Source of the DNA: Elusimicrobiota bacterium
Lineage (GTDB): Bacteria > Elusimicrobiota > Elusimicrobia > UBA1565 > UBA9628
Assembly (NCBI GenBank): GCA_016218545.1
Contig: JACRDQ010000023.1
Coordinates: 1 to 64,000, forward strand
Length of the DNA: 64,000 nt
Direction of reading: 5' to 3'
A program made the translations under genes and the position numbers. Below the pieces are notes generated by a model. That model was given only the letters and a program-made list of their open reading frames with translations, was not told where the DNA came from and searched no databases. This document shows positions 1-9,061 of the stretch, in pieces (position 1 is the stretch's first letter; every line of letters begins with the position of its first letter).

Positions 1-3000
1 CGCGGTGCTCACTGTTACTGGGTCGCCGGGGGTCTTGGGCTCCCCGATCTGCACGGTCGTCCTCGGAGCCAAGACGTCCAAACCTCCGGCATCAGTGCCC
101 TCGCCTCCAGCCAACGAGGCTCCTGGGGTGAATTTCAACGGAGTCCCTGCGCCGGCCGCGGCAAGCCACATGCCCCCGCTGTAGACCATCCCATTCGCCC
201 TGCCTGCGCCTGCCATGGTGCTGGCCCACTCAAGGACGCCTTCGGACGTGTGCCGCCACACTGCAAGTTCATTCGCCCCTGCGCCGGTGCCTCCAGCCAC
301 GGTGATGGCGCCATTCCGGCCTACGAGGATGCTTGTAGGAAGCTCATCACCGCCTGAGTCGCTGTGCCAGAACTTCTCGCTCTTCAAAGCACCATCCAAG
401 CCGTAGCGCACCAAGGCCAAGTCCAGGTTCCCGACGGCCGAGGTCTTGGTCGCAGTCACCCAGAGGTCATCGCCGGACGCCAGGAGCCTGGCATTCACGT
501 CCTGCTCGATATCGCGCATGTAGCCATGCCGCAGGAAAGGCCCGGCCAGGAGATTCGTCCCAGTCGCATCGTACTTCCACAGAGCCAAGGCCAGCTTGTT
601 CGGCGAAGTGCTTGCAGCCATCGAGGAGAATCCCACGACCCAGATAGCGCCTGAGCCGTCAAGCTGGACCCCAAAGCCTGCATCAAAGCCCGAGTCCCCT
701 GCATAAGAGGCTTTGAGGCTCAACTGCCCGGTCGCAGGCTCAAAGCGCCACAATCCCATGGCAATCCCGACCGGCCCTGAGAAATCCGGAGGCCCGGAGG
801 TCTGCACCGCGCCCGTGATCCAGATGTCTCCCGTCGAATCAAAGGCGAAGTCATTCAGGCCCCAGGGATTCTCAAAGACCGTACTCGACAACAGGACATC
901 CCCGGAGGATGCCACCTTGTAGACCGCGACCCGTTGGAGCCCTTCTTCTGCTCCGGAGCTTGCGCCCCCTACGGCATAGGCGTTCCCCTCGGGATCGAAG
1001 CGGATGGTCCAGCGGCCTTCCTCGTTTGCCCCAGGCAAGTTGACGGATGCGACCTGCGCGCCGGCAGCATCGAACTTCCCCAGCCGGATCGATGAGTCAT
1101 CAGAGACGATCTCCCAGAGATTCCCCGTCGAGTCCGCAGATAACGCCAAGCCCGAAGGCCCGCCTCCTGTTCCGCATGCGACGAATGAAGGGCTGGGCTC
1201 GTCGCCGACTTGCTCTGCCGGCGAGGTCTGGACCACCACGGAGGCGCCGCAGTTGCCCTGGATGCCCAACGCGCAGATCGAGAAGGCATACGGCGTCATG
1301 GGAAGAAGGCCGCCTATGCGCAAGGCAGGGCGGATGCTCGGCTGGTTCTGGGTGAACACCCCGGAATCGAGATCGCAGGACATCGACCCGCCCGTGGACC
1401 CATAAGCCAGGCCGTAGCCCGCGTTCGGAGGATTGCCGTTCTGCTGCCATGAGAGCTCGACCGCCGTGCTCGACCTGGCCGAGACCCAAAGGGAGCCCGG
1501 AAGCTGGCTTGCGTGCTCGTAAGAGACGAGGTCAAGCCGATGGGCGGACTCGACATTCCCCGCCCCGTCTGCGGCGTAGAACGTGAGGGTGCGCGTCCCG
1601 CCTTCGAGGGTGAACGGCGCCTCATAGCGCGTTCCCGGGGTCTCCGCGCGGCTGATGAACTGCTGATCCAGCAGGTAGTAGAGGCCCTCGACGCCGGAGG
1701 AAGCCTCTCCCTCGATGACAGGGTCTGCGGCGGTCAACGTCAGCAGCGTATCAGTCGAGATCCAGATTCCTCCGCTGGCCGGCGTCATCGGATAGGTGGA
1801 ATAAGTGATCTGGCTTGTGGGCGCGTGCGCGTCGTTGAAGAGGATCGACGTGCTGATGAACACCCCGAACCAGGACGCGTGATCATCCACCCCTTGCACG
1901 GTACGGTTCGCCACGTTGACGGAGCTCGTGATGTCCGTCCAGGAGCCCGCTACCATGTGGAACATCCGGATACGCGAGAACTGGGACTGTGTCAGGCATG
2001 GGGCATCGATCAGGAATGTCGCCGTGAGCGAGCCCGAGTAGATCGCGCCGGTCGTAAAATCCCTGGCCGGGTTGACCCCGCAAAGCCGCTTGTAGCCCAC
2101 GGGAGGGACCGGGTCGTCGTCCCGCAGGACCATGAAATGGTTGTTCGGTCCGGGCTCGACACGCGCCAACTCGAACGTCGCGCCGTCAGCCGTCACGGCG
2201 ATGTCCGTCCCGGACGGCAAAGGCCCTTGTGCCGGGTTGGTTTCCGCTGTCCCGGACATCGTCTCGAGGTCGATGCCGACCGTGGCCGTAGGCTCATAGC
2301 AGGGGTTGCTGTTTGCATCGGTCAAGGCAAGCTGGAACCATACGGCGGGGCCCAACGGCAGCTCGAGGTCCACGGTGCGGTCGTCCACGCCGAGAGCCGC
2401 GTCGAATATCGTGGTCTCGCTCGAAGGCACCTCGCTTATGATCTCGATGGCGCCCGGCTTGGGCTCGCCGGGGTCCGGAGAACTCTCCGTCTTGACCCGG
2501 AAGGCCAGGGACCCGCAGCTTGACGGCGGCGGGGGATCGGCATTGCACTGCTCGGGCAGGCTTCCGCTCCTCCTCACGCATGCGCTCTCTCGCCGAGCGC
2601 CGAACAAGCGATTGCCGAACCCGCCGGATGGGAAACTGAACCACTCCGGGCTGGTTTCCTTGTTGACGTTCCACGAGACGTTGCCCGACCTGCTCGAATA
2701 ATAGCTGACGACGCTGCCGGTGCTGGCCAGCCCGGCGCGGTCGCCGGCAGACACATGCAGGAACGCATACCGCCCCCATTCATTCTGCTGCGCCGGGACG
2801 ACTTCCTGGTCTATAAGGCGGCTCATGGGCGAGCCCGTCCCAGGCAGCTCGTCATACTTCTGGGGCACCCCCTGGATCTGGGCATATCTTATCTCGGCGA
2901 CGCCCGAAGTCTTGTCCTTCACCTCGCCTTTCAGCCAAACGGTGAAATCAGGCTTGACGTGCACGTTGAACGCCAGCTCGGGCGGGAGGCTGTCCACGCC

Positions 3001-4428
3001 GAAATTGACTTTCGTCCGCTCGTCCGTCGCCCCCCACGCCGCCACGGCGTACCCCTCCTTGTCAGGGAGGATGCGCGTCTCGACCACCAAATGTCTGAGA
3101 TCCAGCTCCGTATTCAAAAAAGCGGTCGCGGGATTGAGGTCCGAGGTGCCCAGATAGAACCACCGCAGACCATCATCGTTTTCCGCGACGAAGGTGATCC
3201 CCGAGATCGGATCAACGCTGAAATCGTTGTGCAGCCAGGGGGCGGTTTCGGGGGTGTTCGCGTCGCCGTAGAACGGGTCGCTCTGGCTCTCTCCCCCGTC
3301 GTTGTCGTGAATGGTCAGAGACGGGGTGCCTGGCTTCACGAGGCGGAAGCCTATTGAAGCATGCGGGGACTCATTCTCGTCGGCATCGGCCAGAAAAAGT
3401 TCAAGCGTGTATTCCCCGTAGTCCAGAATGCTGCCATCCGTCGGGGTTCCGTTCCACTGGACTGAAACTTGCTTCTCCCAGGGCAGGTACGTTCCCGGAT
3501 CGAGTTGAATGGGATGCGCGTCAAACGCTTTCTTGTTCGTGTCCACTCCATCCGACTTCAATATCTTCGCCGTCAAACGTACGGTCTGCGTCCGATTCTC
3601 CATTGCACCGAACATGATGGACATGGGATTTTGGATCGTCGGCGAGACTGTCGTGTGCGCGAGGTCCTTGATCAAAGGAGGTAGTTTGCGCGATGCAGCG
3701 GCGAAGACCCCAGCGGTGTTACGGACCCCCTGCCAATTCTGAGTCCCAACAATTTCCGGGCTTTCGACGCCCCAAATAGCCGGATAAGTGCCGTTGTAGT
3801 AGATGTCCTCTCCATCAGGACCCCCATAATGTCCCCGGACAGTCATGTCTGCTCCGGGCACCCAATATTGCTCATTCGTGCTCGGCTTTCGCCATCCAGC
3901 CAACTTGCCGCGAGTATCATTCTGTTGGGGGGCGTAGTATTGTTGGGGGAAGGCATAGGAATACCCGTTAATCCTATGAACCAAATAGTGGTCGTCAGCA
4001 TATGTTTCAAAATCATCCCAATGGAGCCAGCTATGCGCTATGTTCGCCGCATGAGCGGGAACTGCTTGGTCTTGCGTGAGGTGCACGATGCGGCCGATAT
4101 TGGTGTAGGCCTCCACGAAACTCTTCTCTGAGAAGTTCTTCAGGACACCACCTGGAAGGAGGTCGCTATTCCCCGTCCAGATGGCAGCGACGTCTCCGCC
4201 GATCTCATCCGAAAAAGCTCCACCCGGATGTCCCGCCTCAGATTCGCTTCCATCTTTCAGGGCCGCCTCGAACTTGATCAAGTCAGGGTAATCGTTTGTC
4301 GGCAAAGAATAGAGCCCATCATGGGCCAGAGCCTCATGCGTGTAGTACCCGACAGAATTCCATGCGTGTACGGACTGCACGAGGAAACAAGTTGCTAGCG
4401 CGGCAAGACCGAAGTGCTGTACTCTCAT
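1..4428 (-). CDS. Large secreted protein with N-terminal zinc phospholipase C/S1-P1 nuclease-like domain (3' end outside window)
   Basis: The frame stays open for 1476 codons from ATG at 4428 to the left edge, so the C-terminus is missing. A signal peptide (residues 1-22, ending VHA) would leave Trp23 as mature residue 1, as in zinc-dependent phospholipase C and S1/P1 nuclease, where the N-terminal Trp binds zinc. Other likely ligands are His31, the His116-x3-Asp120-x5-His126 block, and His136 with Glu141 in a segment resembling clostridial alpha-toxin (FETYADD). Later parts resemble beta-sandwich domains: an OmpL47-like stretch near 880-957, a fibronectin III-like stretch near 974-1060, then propeller-like repeats. 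The start overlaps the stop of the upstream HEAT gene (ATGA), so the pair is translationally coupled. Substrate unknown; a phosphodiesterase acting on envelope or environmental phosphoesters is inferred. Confidence 0.8.
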   Translation of the reverse strand, partial: MRVQHFGLAALATCFLVQSVHAWNSVGYYTHEALAHDGLYSLPTNDYPDLIKFEAALKDGSESEAGHPGGAFSDEIGGDVAAIWTGNSDLLPGGVLKNFSEKSFVEAYTNIGRIVHLTQDQAVPAHAANIAHSWLHWDDFETYADDHYLVHRINGYSYAFPQQYYAPQQNDTRGKLAGWRKPSTNEQYWVPGADMTVRGHYGGPDGEDIYYNGTYPAIWGVESPEIVGTQNWQGVRNTAGVFAAASRKLPPLIKDLAHTTVSPTIQNPMSIMFGAMENRTQTVRLTAKILKSDGVDTNKKAFDAHPIQLDPGTYLPWEKQVSVQWNGTPTDGSILDYGEYTLELFLADADENESPHASIGFRLVKPGTPSLTIHDNDGGESQSDPFYGDANTPETAPWLHNDFSVDPISGITFVAENDDGLRWFYLGTSDLNPATAFLNTELDLRHLVVETRILPDKEGYAVAAWGATDERTKVNFGVDSLPPELAFNVHVKPDFTVWLKGEVKDKTSGVAEIRYAQIQGVPQKYDELPGTGSPMSRLIDQEVVPAQQNEWGRYAFLHVSAGDRAGLASTGSVVSYYSSRSGNVSWNVNKETSPEWFSFPSGGFGNRLFGARRESACVRRSGSLPEQCNADPPPPSSCGSLAFRVKTESSPDPGEPKPGAIEIISEVPSSETTIFDAALGVDDRTVDLELPLGPAVWFQLALTDANSNPCYEPTATVGIDLETMSGTAETNPAQGPLPSGTDIAVTADGATFELARVEPGPNNHFMVLRDDDPVPPVGYKRLCGVNPARDFTTGAIYSGSLTATFLIDAPCLTQSQFSRIRMFHMVAGSWTDITSSVNVANRTVQGVDDHASWFGVFISTSILFNDAHAPTSQITYSTYPMTPASGGIWISTDTLLTLTAADPVIEGEASSGVEGLYYLLDQQFISRAETPGTRYEAPFTLEGGTRTLTFYAADGAGNVESAHRLDLVSYEHASQLPGSLWVSARSSTAVELSWQQNGNPPNAGYGLAYGSTGGSMSCDLDSGVFTQNQPSIRPALRIGGLLPMTPYAFSICALGIQGNCGASVVVQTSPAEQVGDEPSPSFVACGTGGGPSGLALSADSTGNLWEIVSDDSSIRLGKFDAAGAQVASVNLPGANEEGRWTIRFDPEGNAYAVGGASSGAEEGLQRVAVYKVASSGDVLLSSTVFENPWGLNDFAFDSTGDIWITGAVQTSGPPDFSGPVGIAMGLWRFEPATGQLSLKASYAGDSGFDAGFGVQLDGSGAIWVVGFSSMAASTSPNKLALALWKYDATGTNLLAGPFLRHGYMRDIEQDVNARLLASGDDLWVTATKTSAVGNLDLALVRYGLDGALKSEKFWHSDSGGDELPTSILVGRNGAITVAGGTGAGANELAVWRHTSEGVLEWASTMAGAGRANGMVYSGGMWLAAAGAGTPLKFTPGASLAGGEGTDAGGLDVLAPRTTVQIGEPKTPGDPVTVSTA

Positions 4429-5573
4429 GGCTTGCTCCAGGGGTAGTCACGCCCTGTAATCTGCTTTAAGGCGAAAGCCGCAAGCTCCCTAATGTCCTTG
4501 TTCTGGTGTTTGAGCTGGCTTTCCAACGCAGGGACAGCCACCGGGTTGGACATTTCACCCAGGTAAGTAATCACGAGTTGGCGCTTTAGCAGGCCATCGT
4601 ATGAGCCATCAGGAATCTGGGCCAGGTACTTTGCGAGGATCGCTGCGCCCCTCTTGTTGCCGCTGTGCCGACAAGCATAGGGGAGCACCTTTTCGTACTT
4701 TGCCATTTGCCCTGTAGAAACAGCACCCTCAAGCCGGTCGAGGAATTTGTCGCTCTTGATTCTGGTCACGAGGGCATGCGTTGCGGTCTGTCGAATGACT
4801 CCGTCTTCATTGACGTCCTCGACGATTTGAATAAGCTCGTCTTCCGCATCCTTGTCCTCAATCTGGACCAGCGCGCCCATTCCGTAGTCCTTCTTCTTCC
4901 GGTCACGCGCCAATTCAAGTATTCTCGGCAATGCCATCTTTCCGTACCGCCCCAAGGCAGTGCAGCCTCCATTTTCCAAGCCTTCGATCTTCTCGAGCAG
5001 AATGTTCAAGCCCTCATTGTCGCGCTGCTCAGCCAAGAACAGCGCTGCTTCCGATCCTTCGCTGGCGATAGCCCGCGCTTTGCGCTTGTCGACTAGTTTG
5101 GCTGCCTTAAATGCCATAGAGTTGTAGTCCCTAAGGATTCGTCTGATATGGGGCAGCGCTCCCGTATGCTTCATTCGTCTAAGATTACGCATGGCTACCA
5201 CCCGGACATCACGATCGTCCGAATCGAGTGCCCTGAGAAATGGAGTTGCGAACTCCTTATTAGGAGGAACGCGTCCCAAACCGTCCAACGCAAATGACCT
5301 GTCCATTGAAGACTTGCTGGTGGTCGCCAAGTCCATAAGATCCTCAACATCCTTCAGGTTCTGAGGACGTCCTCCTGATCCCTTCTTGTTCAAGACGGCG
5401 GTCTTCTCCTGTTCTGTCTTTGCGGCTTTCAGGTCTCGAACCAATTCTCCGATGGATACGGCCTGCACGTTATTCTCCTTGGCTCCCTCCCCCTGTGACT
5501 GCGCCGCCCAAGCCGAACTGGCCGCGAACGAGGCTGCGAGGATGGCGATGATGAGCGTGGTTGTGGTTCTCAT
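4425..5573 (-). CDS. Secreted HEAT-repeat protein
   Basis: This 382-residue protein starts at an ATG preceded by an AGGAG ribosome site 8 nt upstream; a longer in-frame extension to 5759 lacks such a site. Residues 1-24 form a signal peptide ending in AWA. The remainder is a series of alpha-helical pairs of about 30-40 residues (for example around DSDDRDVRVVAMRNLRRM and NKDIRELAAFALKQI) typical of HEAT/PBS-lyase-like repeats, which are protein-binding scaffolds. There is no catalytic motif. Its TGA overlaps the ATG of the PLC-like gene, so it may be a periplasmic partner or chaperone of that enzyme; this is inference from position only. G+C is lower than in most of the window. Confidence 0.8.
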   Translation of the reverse strand: MRTTTTLIIAILAASFAASSAWAAQSQGEGAKENNVQAVSIGELVRDLKAAKTEQEKTAVLNKKGSGGRPQNLKDVEDLMDLATTSKSSMDRSFALDGLGRVPPNKEFATPFLRALDSDDRDVRVVAMRNLRRMKHTGALPHIRRILRDYNSMAFKAAKLVDKRKARAIASEGSEAALFLAEQRDNEGLNILLEKIEGLENGGCTALGRYGKMALPRILELARDRKKKDYGMGALVQIEDKDAEDELIQIVEDVNEDGVIRQTATHALVTRIKSDKFLDRLEGAVSTGQMAKYEKVLPYACRHSGNKRGAAILAKYLAQIPDGSYDGLLKRQLVITYLGEMSNPVAVPALESQLKHQNKDIRELAAFALKQITGRDYPWSKP

Positions 5574-5746
5574 GTTGAGCTCCTTTGGGTGCGACGGATG
5601 ACGGGGAGAGACTGGAAGCGCGGGGGCTGTGGCGTGGGGTGAGGTTAGAGATTGCTGTGCGTAACGACGAAGTCGAACCGGACTCGGCGGTCTCGGCGTA
5701 CTCGGGTCCCCCTGGCGCTGGCCTCTGAATCTGCCAACGTCTCCCC

Positions 5747-5775
5747 ATCCTACCACCACGTCAAAGGAATGTCAA
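5747..5775 (-). promoter_or_regulatory. Sigma70-type promoter for the HEAT/PLC operon
   Basis: On the minus strand TTGACA (5775-5770) is followed after exactly 17 nt by TAGGAT (5752-5747). The expected start is near 5740, giving a leader of about 165 nt before the ATG at 5573. The 269-bp gap 5574-5842 holds this promoter and leader; no gene is seen in it. Confidence 0.6.
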
Positions 5776-5842
5776 ATAACGGCTGGTTATCGGCGCATAT
5801 CCGGCCGGTATCGACTTTTCTCGACGGGAATCCAACGTCGGG

Positions 5843-6577
5843 TCAAGGCGCCTCGGCAGCCTCTGCCGGGACGCGGAGGGCGTAGGCCCTCCCGATGGTC
5901 TCAATGCGGATGGCGCGAAAGCCCCCGATACACTTGCGGAGCCTCACGACCGCCATGCGCACCGCAGCGCAGTGGTCCTTGCTCCCGTACAGCCTTGCCG
6001 ACAGCTCTTTTACGTTTATGGGATCGTCATGCCGGATCAGGGCTACCAGGAGCTCGAAGGCCTTGGCGTCGAGGCCCTTCACGGGCCTGCCGTTGATCAC
6101 GACCTGCCTGGTCTCGATGTTCGCCCACACGGTGCCCTTGCGGACGACGAACTTGAAGGACTTCGCGTCCGCAATGGGCACGCGGCCGGCGGCCGACGCC
6201 AGCGCGTCCTTGACCGTCCGGCGCAGGACATGGGCGTCGAAGGGCTTGCGCAGCAGAGCGAAGGCGTCGAACTTGCGTCGCAGGGAGGCCAGCGCGTCGT
6301 CGGGGAAGCCGCCGAGCTTGCCGGTGGCGATGATGACCGGGATGTGGCAGGTCTCGGGCCCGCCTCGCAGGACACCGGCAAGCTTGAGGCCGTCGATCTT
6401 CTCGACGCCGATGTCGAGGATGAAGAGGTCGGGACGCCATGGCCGGACCCGCTCCAGCGCGCTGAACCCGTCTGACTCAATGGCGACCTCATGGCCGTCA
6501 CGAGCCAGACAGCGCCGGTAGAAGCCGACCATCGCGTGATCGTCCTCGACGACGAGGATGCGACTGGGGCTTGCCAT
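5843..6577 (-). CDS. OmpR/PhoB-family response regulator
   Basis: The 244-residue protein has a receiver domain (about 5-120) with the acidic cluster EDD at 11-13, the phosphoacceptor Asp55 in LFILDIG, a Thr in the ATGK strand and the conserved Lys in RKPF. A winged-helix DNA-binding domain follows (about 145-238), ending in the recognisable wing ETIGRAYAL. A GGAG ribosome site precedes the ATG. No histidine kinase is adjacent, so its partner is encoded elsewhere. Upstream on the other strand lies the proline-rich membrane protein, a possible target. Confidence 0.88.
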   Translation of the reverse strand: MASPSRILVVEDDHAMVGFYRRCLARDGHEVAIESDGFSALERVRPWRPDLFILDIGVEKIDGLKLAGVLRGGPETCHIPVIIATGKLGGFPDDALASLRRKFDAFALLRKPFDAHVLRRTVKDALASAAGRVPIADAKSFKFVVRKGTVWANIETRQVVINGRPVKGLDAKAFELLVALIRHDDPINVKELSARLYGSKDHCAAVRMAVVRLRKCIGGFRAIRIETIGRAYALRVPAEAAEAP

Positions 6578-6634
6578 GGGGATCTCCGCGGCGATTCAAC
6601 CACTTCACGGCCGGTGAGTTCAAGCGGGGCTACC

Positions 6635-6663
6635 TTGCAATCCCGGCGCTCCGCTGGTACACT
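6635..6663 (+). promoter_or_regulatory. Sigma70-type promoter for the proline-rich membrane protein
   Basis: TTGCAA (6635-6640) and TACACT (6658-6663) are separated by 17 nt and lie shortly upstream of the ATG at 6697. Confidence 0.5.
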
Positions 6664-6696
6664 CTGGGAACGGCCCCGACAGCCGGCAGCTTGACC

Positions 6697-7617
6697 ATGT
6701 CTCCCCAGGACCACGGGCCCGACGCCCCTTCCGACCGCGACCTCGGCACCCGGCGGCTGGCTCTCCTGTGCGTGGCGGCCCTGGTGATCGTGCCCCTGCT
6801 CTGGTTCCTCGGGGTCTTCCTGCTCGACCGTTGGGCTCCGGAACGACGGGCCAAGGCCGGCGAAGTCTTCGACAAGAAGCCCGGGGCCGCGGCCTCCCAG
6901 GCGCCGGCTCCTCTTCCCCCGCCGGCCCAGGCCGCGGTCTCCCCCGCCCCGATCCCCCTCGCTCCCCCGCCGCCGCCCGCAGCTCCCCCGACCGCCCCTC
7001 CGGCGGTGCCGACGCTCCCGGGAAGCGAAGAACCCGGCACGGTCCTCAAGGTCGTGGAGGTCCAGTACCCCTCCCGCGGGGAGAGCCGTTCCGAGGAACG
7101 CGGACCCAAACTCAAGCCCATGAAGGGCTGGACCCCCACCCAGGTCAGGAGCCTCCAGGACTCCGACGTGCCCAGGACCGCGGAAGGACCCGTCTATTAC
7201 CTGACCCCCGAGCCCAAGGCCAAGGAGCCGCAGAAGCCCGCCCCTCCCGCGGTCTCCCCTGCCGAAGCCCCGAAACCGGAGCCGCAACCCGCTCCCAAGG
7301 AGGAGCCCAAGCCCGTGCTGGCTCCGGTCCCGACGCGGAGGGTCGAGACTCCCGTCGAGAAGCCCAAGCCCCCTGCCCCCCCTCCTCCGGTCATGACCAC
7401 CACGGTCGGGCCCGGGGGACCCATCGGCACCATGGACCACGTTCCCCGTCCCCCGGATGCCTGGCTCAAACCGCCTCCCGCCGACGCCTCCGAGCCGGCA
7501 AGACCCGACGGCACCTGCCGCAGGGCCTCCTGGTGGAAGAACTCGTGGACCCAGACGTGCCATCCCAGCGCGCAGGCCTGCGCGGCCGCGGACCCCAGCG
7601 GCGCCTGCAGTCAGTAG
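6697..7617 (+). CDS. Single-pass membrane protein with long proline-rich tail
   Basis: I chose the ATG at 6697, which lies just downstream of a good promoter. The 306-residue product has a short charged N-terminus, one transmembrane helix (about residues 23-43, LALLCVAALVIVPLLWFLGVFL) and then about 250 residues very rich in Pro, Ala, Lys and Glu with several low-complexity blocks. Such a layout resembles TonB-like or periplasm-spanning proteins, but no TonB C-terminal domain is recognisable; the tail ends in a short Cys/Trp-containing segment. It stands opposite the orphan response regulator and converges with a probable outer-membrane protein. Function unknown. Confidence 0.65.
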   Translation: MSPQDHGPDAPSDRDLGTRRLALLCVAALVIVPLLWFLGVFLLDRWAPERRAKAGEVFDKKPGAAASQAPAPLPPPAQAAVSPAPIPLAPPPPPAAPPTAPPAVPTLPGSEEPGTVLKVVEVQYPSRGESRSEERGPKLKPMKGWTPTQVRSLQDSDVPRTAEGPVYYLTPEPKAKEPQKPAPPAVSPAEAPKPEPQPAPKEEPKPVLAPVPTRRVETPVEKPKPPAPPPPVMTTTVGPGGPIGTMDHVPRPPDAWLKPPPADASEPARPDGTCRRASWWKNSWTQTCHPSAQACAAADPSGACSQ

Positions 7618-7618
7618 G

Positions 7619-8275
7619 TCAGAAGAGGAAGCCGAAGCGGGCCGCGGGGACCACGATGCCGGCCGTGCCCCCGGACATGAAGACGATGTGGTAGCGCACG
7701 TCCAGGCCGATCTTGAAGGCGCCCGACACGCCGTAGGTGAGGGTGTGGCCGAGGTCGAGGCCGAAGAAGGCGTTGGAGGACTTGGCGAGAGGCACGGTCC
7801 GGCCCGTGACATTGAGCCCGTTCGTCGTGGTCCCCTCGAGGATAGCGGAGCCGGCGGGCCGGAAGAACGAGTAGAGGCCGCCGCCCACCACGAAGGCGTA
7901 TTCCAGGTCGTCGGTGTAGCTGCCCCCGGCCTTGAGCACCGGGGTGAGCTGGAGCATCTTGGTGTCCACGTCCGAGGTGAAGGTCAGGGCGTCCTCCCTG
8001 CCGTCCTTGTCGAGATCCTCTCCCTCGAGCCGCCCCTCGTAGCGGTGCCCCCCGGAGTACCCGATCTCCAGGCCGTACCAGTAGCCGTCCTGGACCTCGT
8101 AGTCCAGCCCGGCGATGAGATGGGAGGAGTTGCCGTTCTGGTTCCCGAACGCTCCCTTGGGCCCGGCCGTGGCCGCGAACCCCGGGCTCAGGGACGCGGA
8201 CCACTGCCCCTGTTCCGCGCTCGCCACCCCGCAGGCGAGCAGCACCATGGCGGCCGGCAGGGATATCGTCCTCAC
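7619..8275 (-). CDS. Probable outer-membrane beta-barrel protein
   Basis: The GTG at 8275 is preferred because it begins a convincing signal peptide (RTISLPAAMVLLACGVASA) and a TATCAT box lies exactly 6 nt upstream, as at other genes here. The 218-residue product consists of alternating amphipathic strands (YWYGLEIGYSGG, LEYAFVVGGGLYSFF, FKIGLDVRYHIVF) and ends in an aromatic residue (FGFLF), as outer-membrane barrels do. No family is recognised. The next gene upstream, a methyltransferase, is divergent and separated by a large palindrome. Confidence 0.6.
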   Translation of the reverse strand: MRTISLPAAMVLLACGVASAEQGQWSASLSPGFAATAGPKGAFGNQNGNSSHLIAGLDYEVQDGYWYGLEIGYSGGHRYEGRLEGEDLDKDGREDALTFTSDVDTKMLQLTPVLKAGGSYTDDLEYAFVVGGGLYSFFRPAGSAILEGTTTNGLNVTGRTVPLAKSSNAFFGLDLGHTLTYGVSGAFKIGLDVRYHIVFMSGGTAGIVVPAARFGFLF

Positions 8276-8281
8276 ACCACG

Positions 8282-8287
8282 ATGATA
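8282..8287 (-). promoter_or_regulatory. -10 box of the outer-membrane protein gene (leaderless)
   Basis: TATCAT on the minus strand, with 6 nt between it and the GTG start at 8275. Transcription would begin at or next to the start codon. Confidence 0.45.
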
Positions 8288-8301
8288 CCATACGCTGGGG
8301 C

Positions 8302-8359
8302 CAGTCGTTAACTTTGTCGACTTATTCGCTCGCGAATACGTCGACAAAGTTAACGACTG
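8302..8359. repeat. 58-nt near-perfect palindrome, REP-like element
   Basis: Two 20-nt arms (8302-8321 and 8340-8359) are exact inverted copies and contain GTTAAC and GTCGAC. Inside, after a single mismatched pair, a second inverted repeat (TATTCGC/GCGAATA) closes the hairpin on a 2-nt centre. It lies between divergent genes and between their -10 boxes. The structure is typical of a mobilisable REP/palindromic element or a bidirectional operator, and has no T-run. Confidence 0.75.
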
Positions 8360-8371
8360 ACCTCATTATTG

Positions 8372-8377
8372 TACAAT
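8372..8377 (+). promoter_or_regulatory. -10 box of the methyltransferase gene (leaderless)
   Basis: TACAAT lies exactly 6 nt before the GTG at 8384, so transcript and coding sequence would begin together. Confidence 0.45.
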
Positions 8378-8383
8378 CCGTGC

Positions 8384-9061
8384 GTGGAACGCTTCGAGAC
8401 GGAAGCGGTGCGGCAGCACTTCGACTCCATCGCCTCCCGCTACGATGAGGGGAAGGCCCGCCAGACCCGCTACTGGCGCTGCCTGCTCGAGATCTACGGG
8501 AGCCTAGTGCCGCGGAGCTCGAGCGTGCTCGAGGTGGGCTGCGGCACGGGGGCCCTGCTCGCGAGCCTGGCCCCCAAGCGCGGGGTCGGCCTCGACCTGA
8601 GCCCCGCCATGGTGGAGGAGGCCCGCAAGAGGCACCCGGGCCTCGAGTTCCGGGCCGAGGACATCGCCCATCCCTCCGGCCGCGAGGTCTTCGACCACAT
8701 CCTGCTCTGCGACGTCATCGAGCACCTGCCGGACCCGGGCGCGGCGCTCGAAGGACTCAAGGCCTACGCCGGAGCCGGGACCAGGCTCGTCCTGACCTCG
8801 GTCAACCCGGTCTGGACCAAGCCCCTGCACCTGGCCGAGGCCCTGGGCCTCAAGCTCCCCGAGGGAGAGCACGAGTGGCTCGCGCTTTCCGAGGTCCGCG
8901 GCCTGGTCGCCGGGCACGGGTTCCGCGTGGAACTCGCCGAGGGCCGCATCCTCCTGCCCTTCGGGGTCCCGCTGGCCGACGCCGCCCTCAACCGCCTGGC
9001 CAAGGCGCCCATGCTCCATGGGCTCTGCTTCGTCTACGCCGTGGTCTTCCGGCTCGCCTAG
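8384..9061 (+). CDS. SAM-dependent class I methyltransferase
   Basis: The GTG at 8384 is chosen over a TTG at 8369 because the -10 box lies inside the longer version. The 225-residue protein has the Rossmann SAM motif VLEVGCGTGALL, the acidic post-motif GVGLDLSPAMVEEAR and motif LLCDVIEHLPDP, typical of Methyltransf_11-like enzymes. The C-terminal half (HEWLALSEVRGLVAGHGF) resembles small-molecule or lipid/quinone methyltransferases, but the substrate cannot be told. Its stop overlaps the stop of the convergent phosphofructokinase by a few bases. Confidence 0.8.
   Translation: MERFETEAVRQHFDSIASRYDEGKARQTRYWRCLLEIYGSLVPRSSSVLEVGCGTGALLASLAPKRGVGLDLSPAMVEEARKRHPGLEFRAEDIAHPSGREVFDHILLCDVIEHLPDPGAALEGLKAYAGAGTRLVLTSVNPVWTKPLHLAEALGLKLPEGEHEWLALSEVRGLVAGHGFRVELAEGRILLPFGVPLADAALNRLAKAPMLHGLCFVYAVVFRLA

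Noticed and set aside
1513..2523. 336-codon plus-strand open frame in the first 4.4 kb
   Set aside because: It is antisense to the large minus-strand secreted protein, has a very Arg/Gly-rich composition typical of high-G+C shadows, and no motif.
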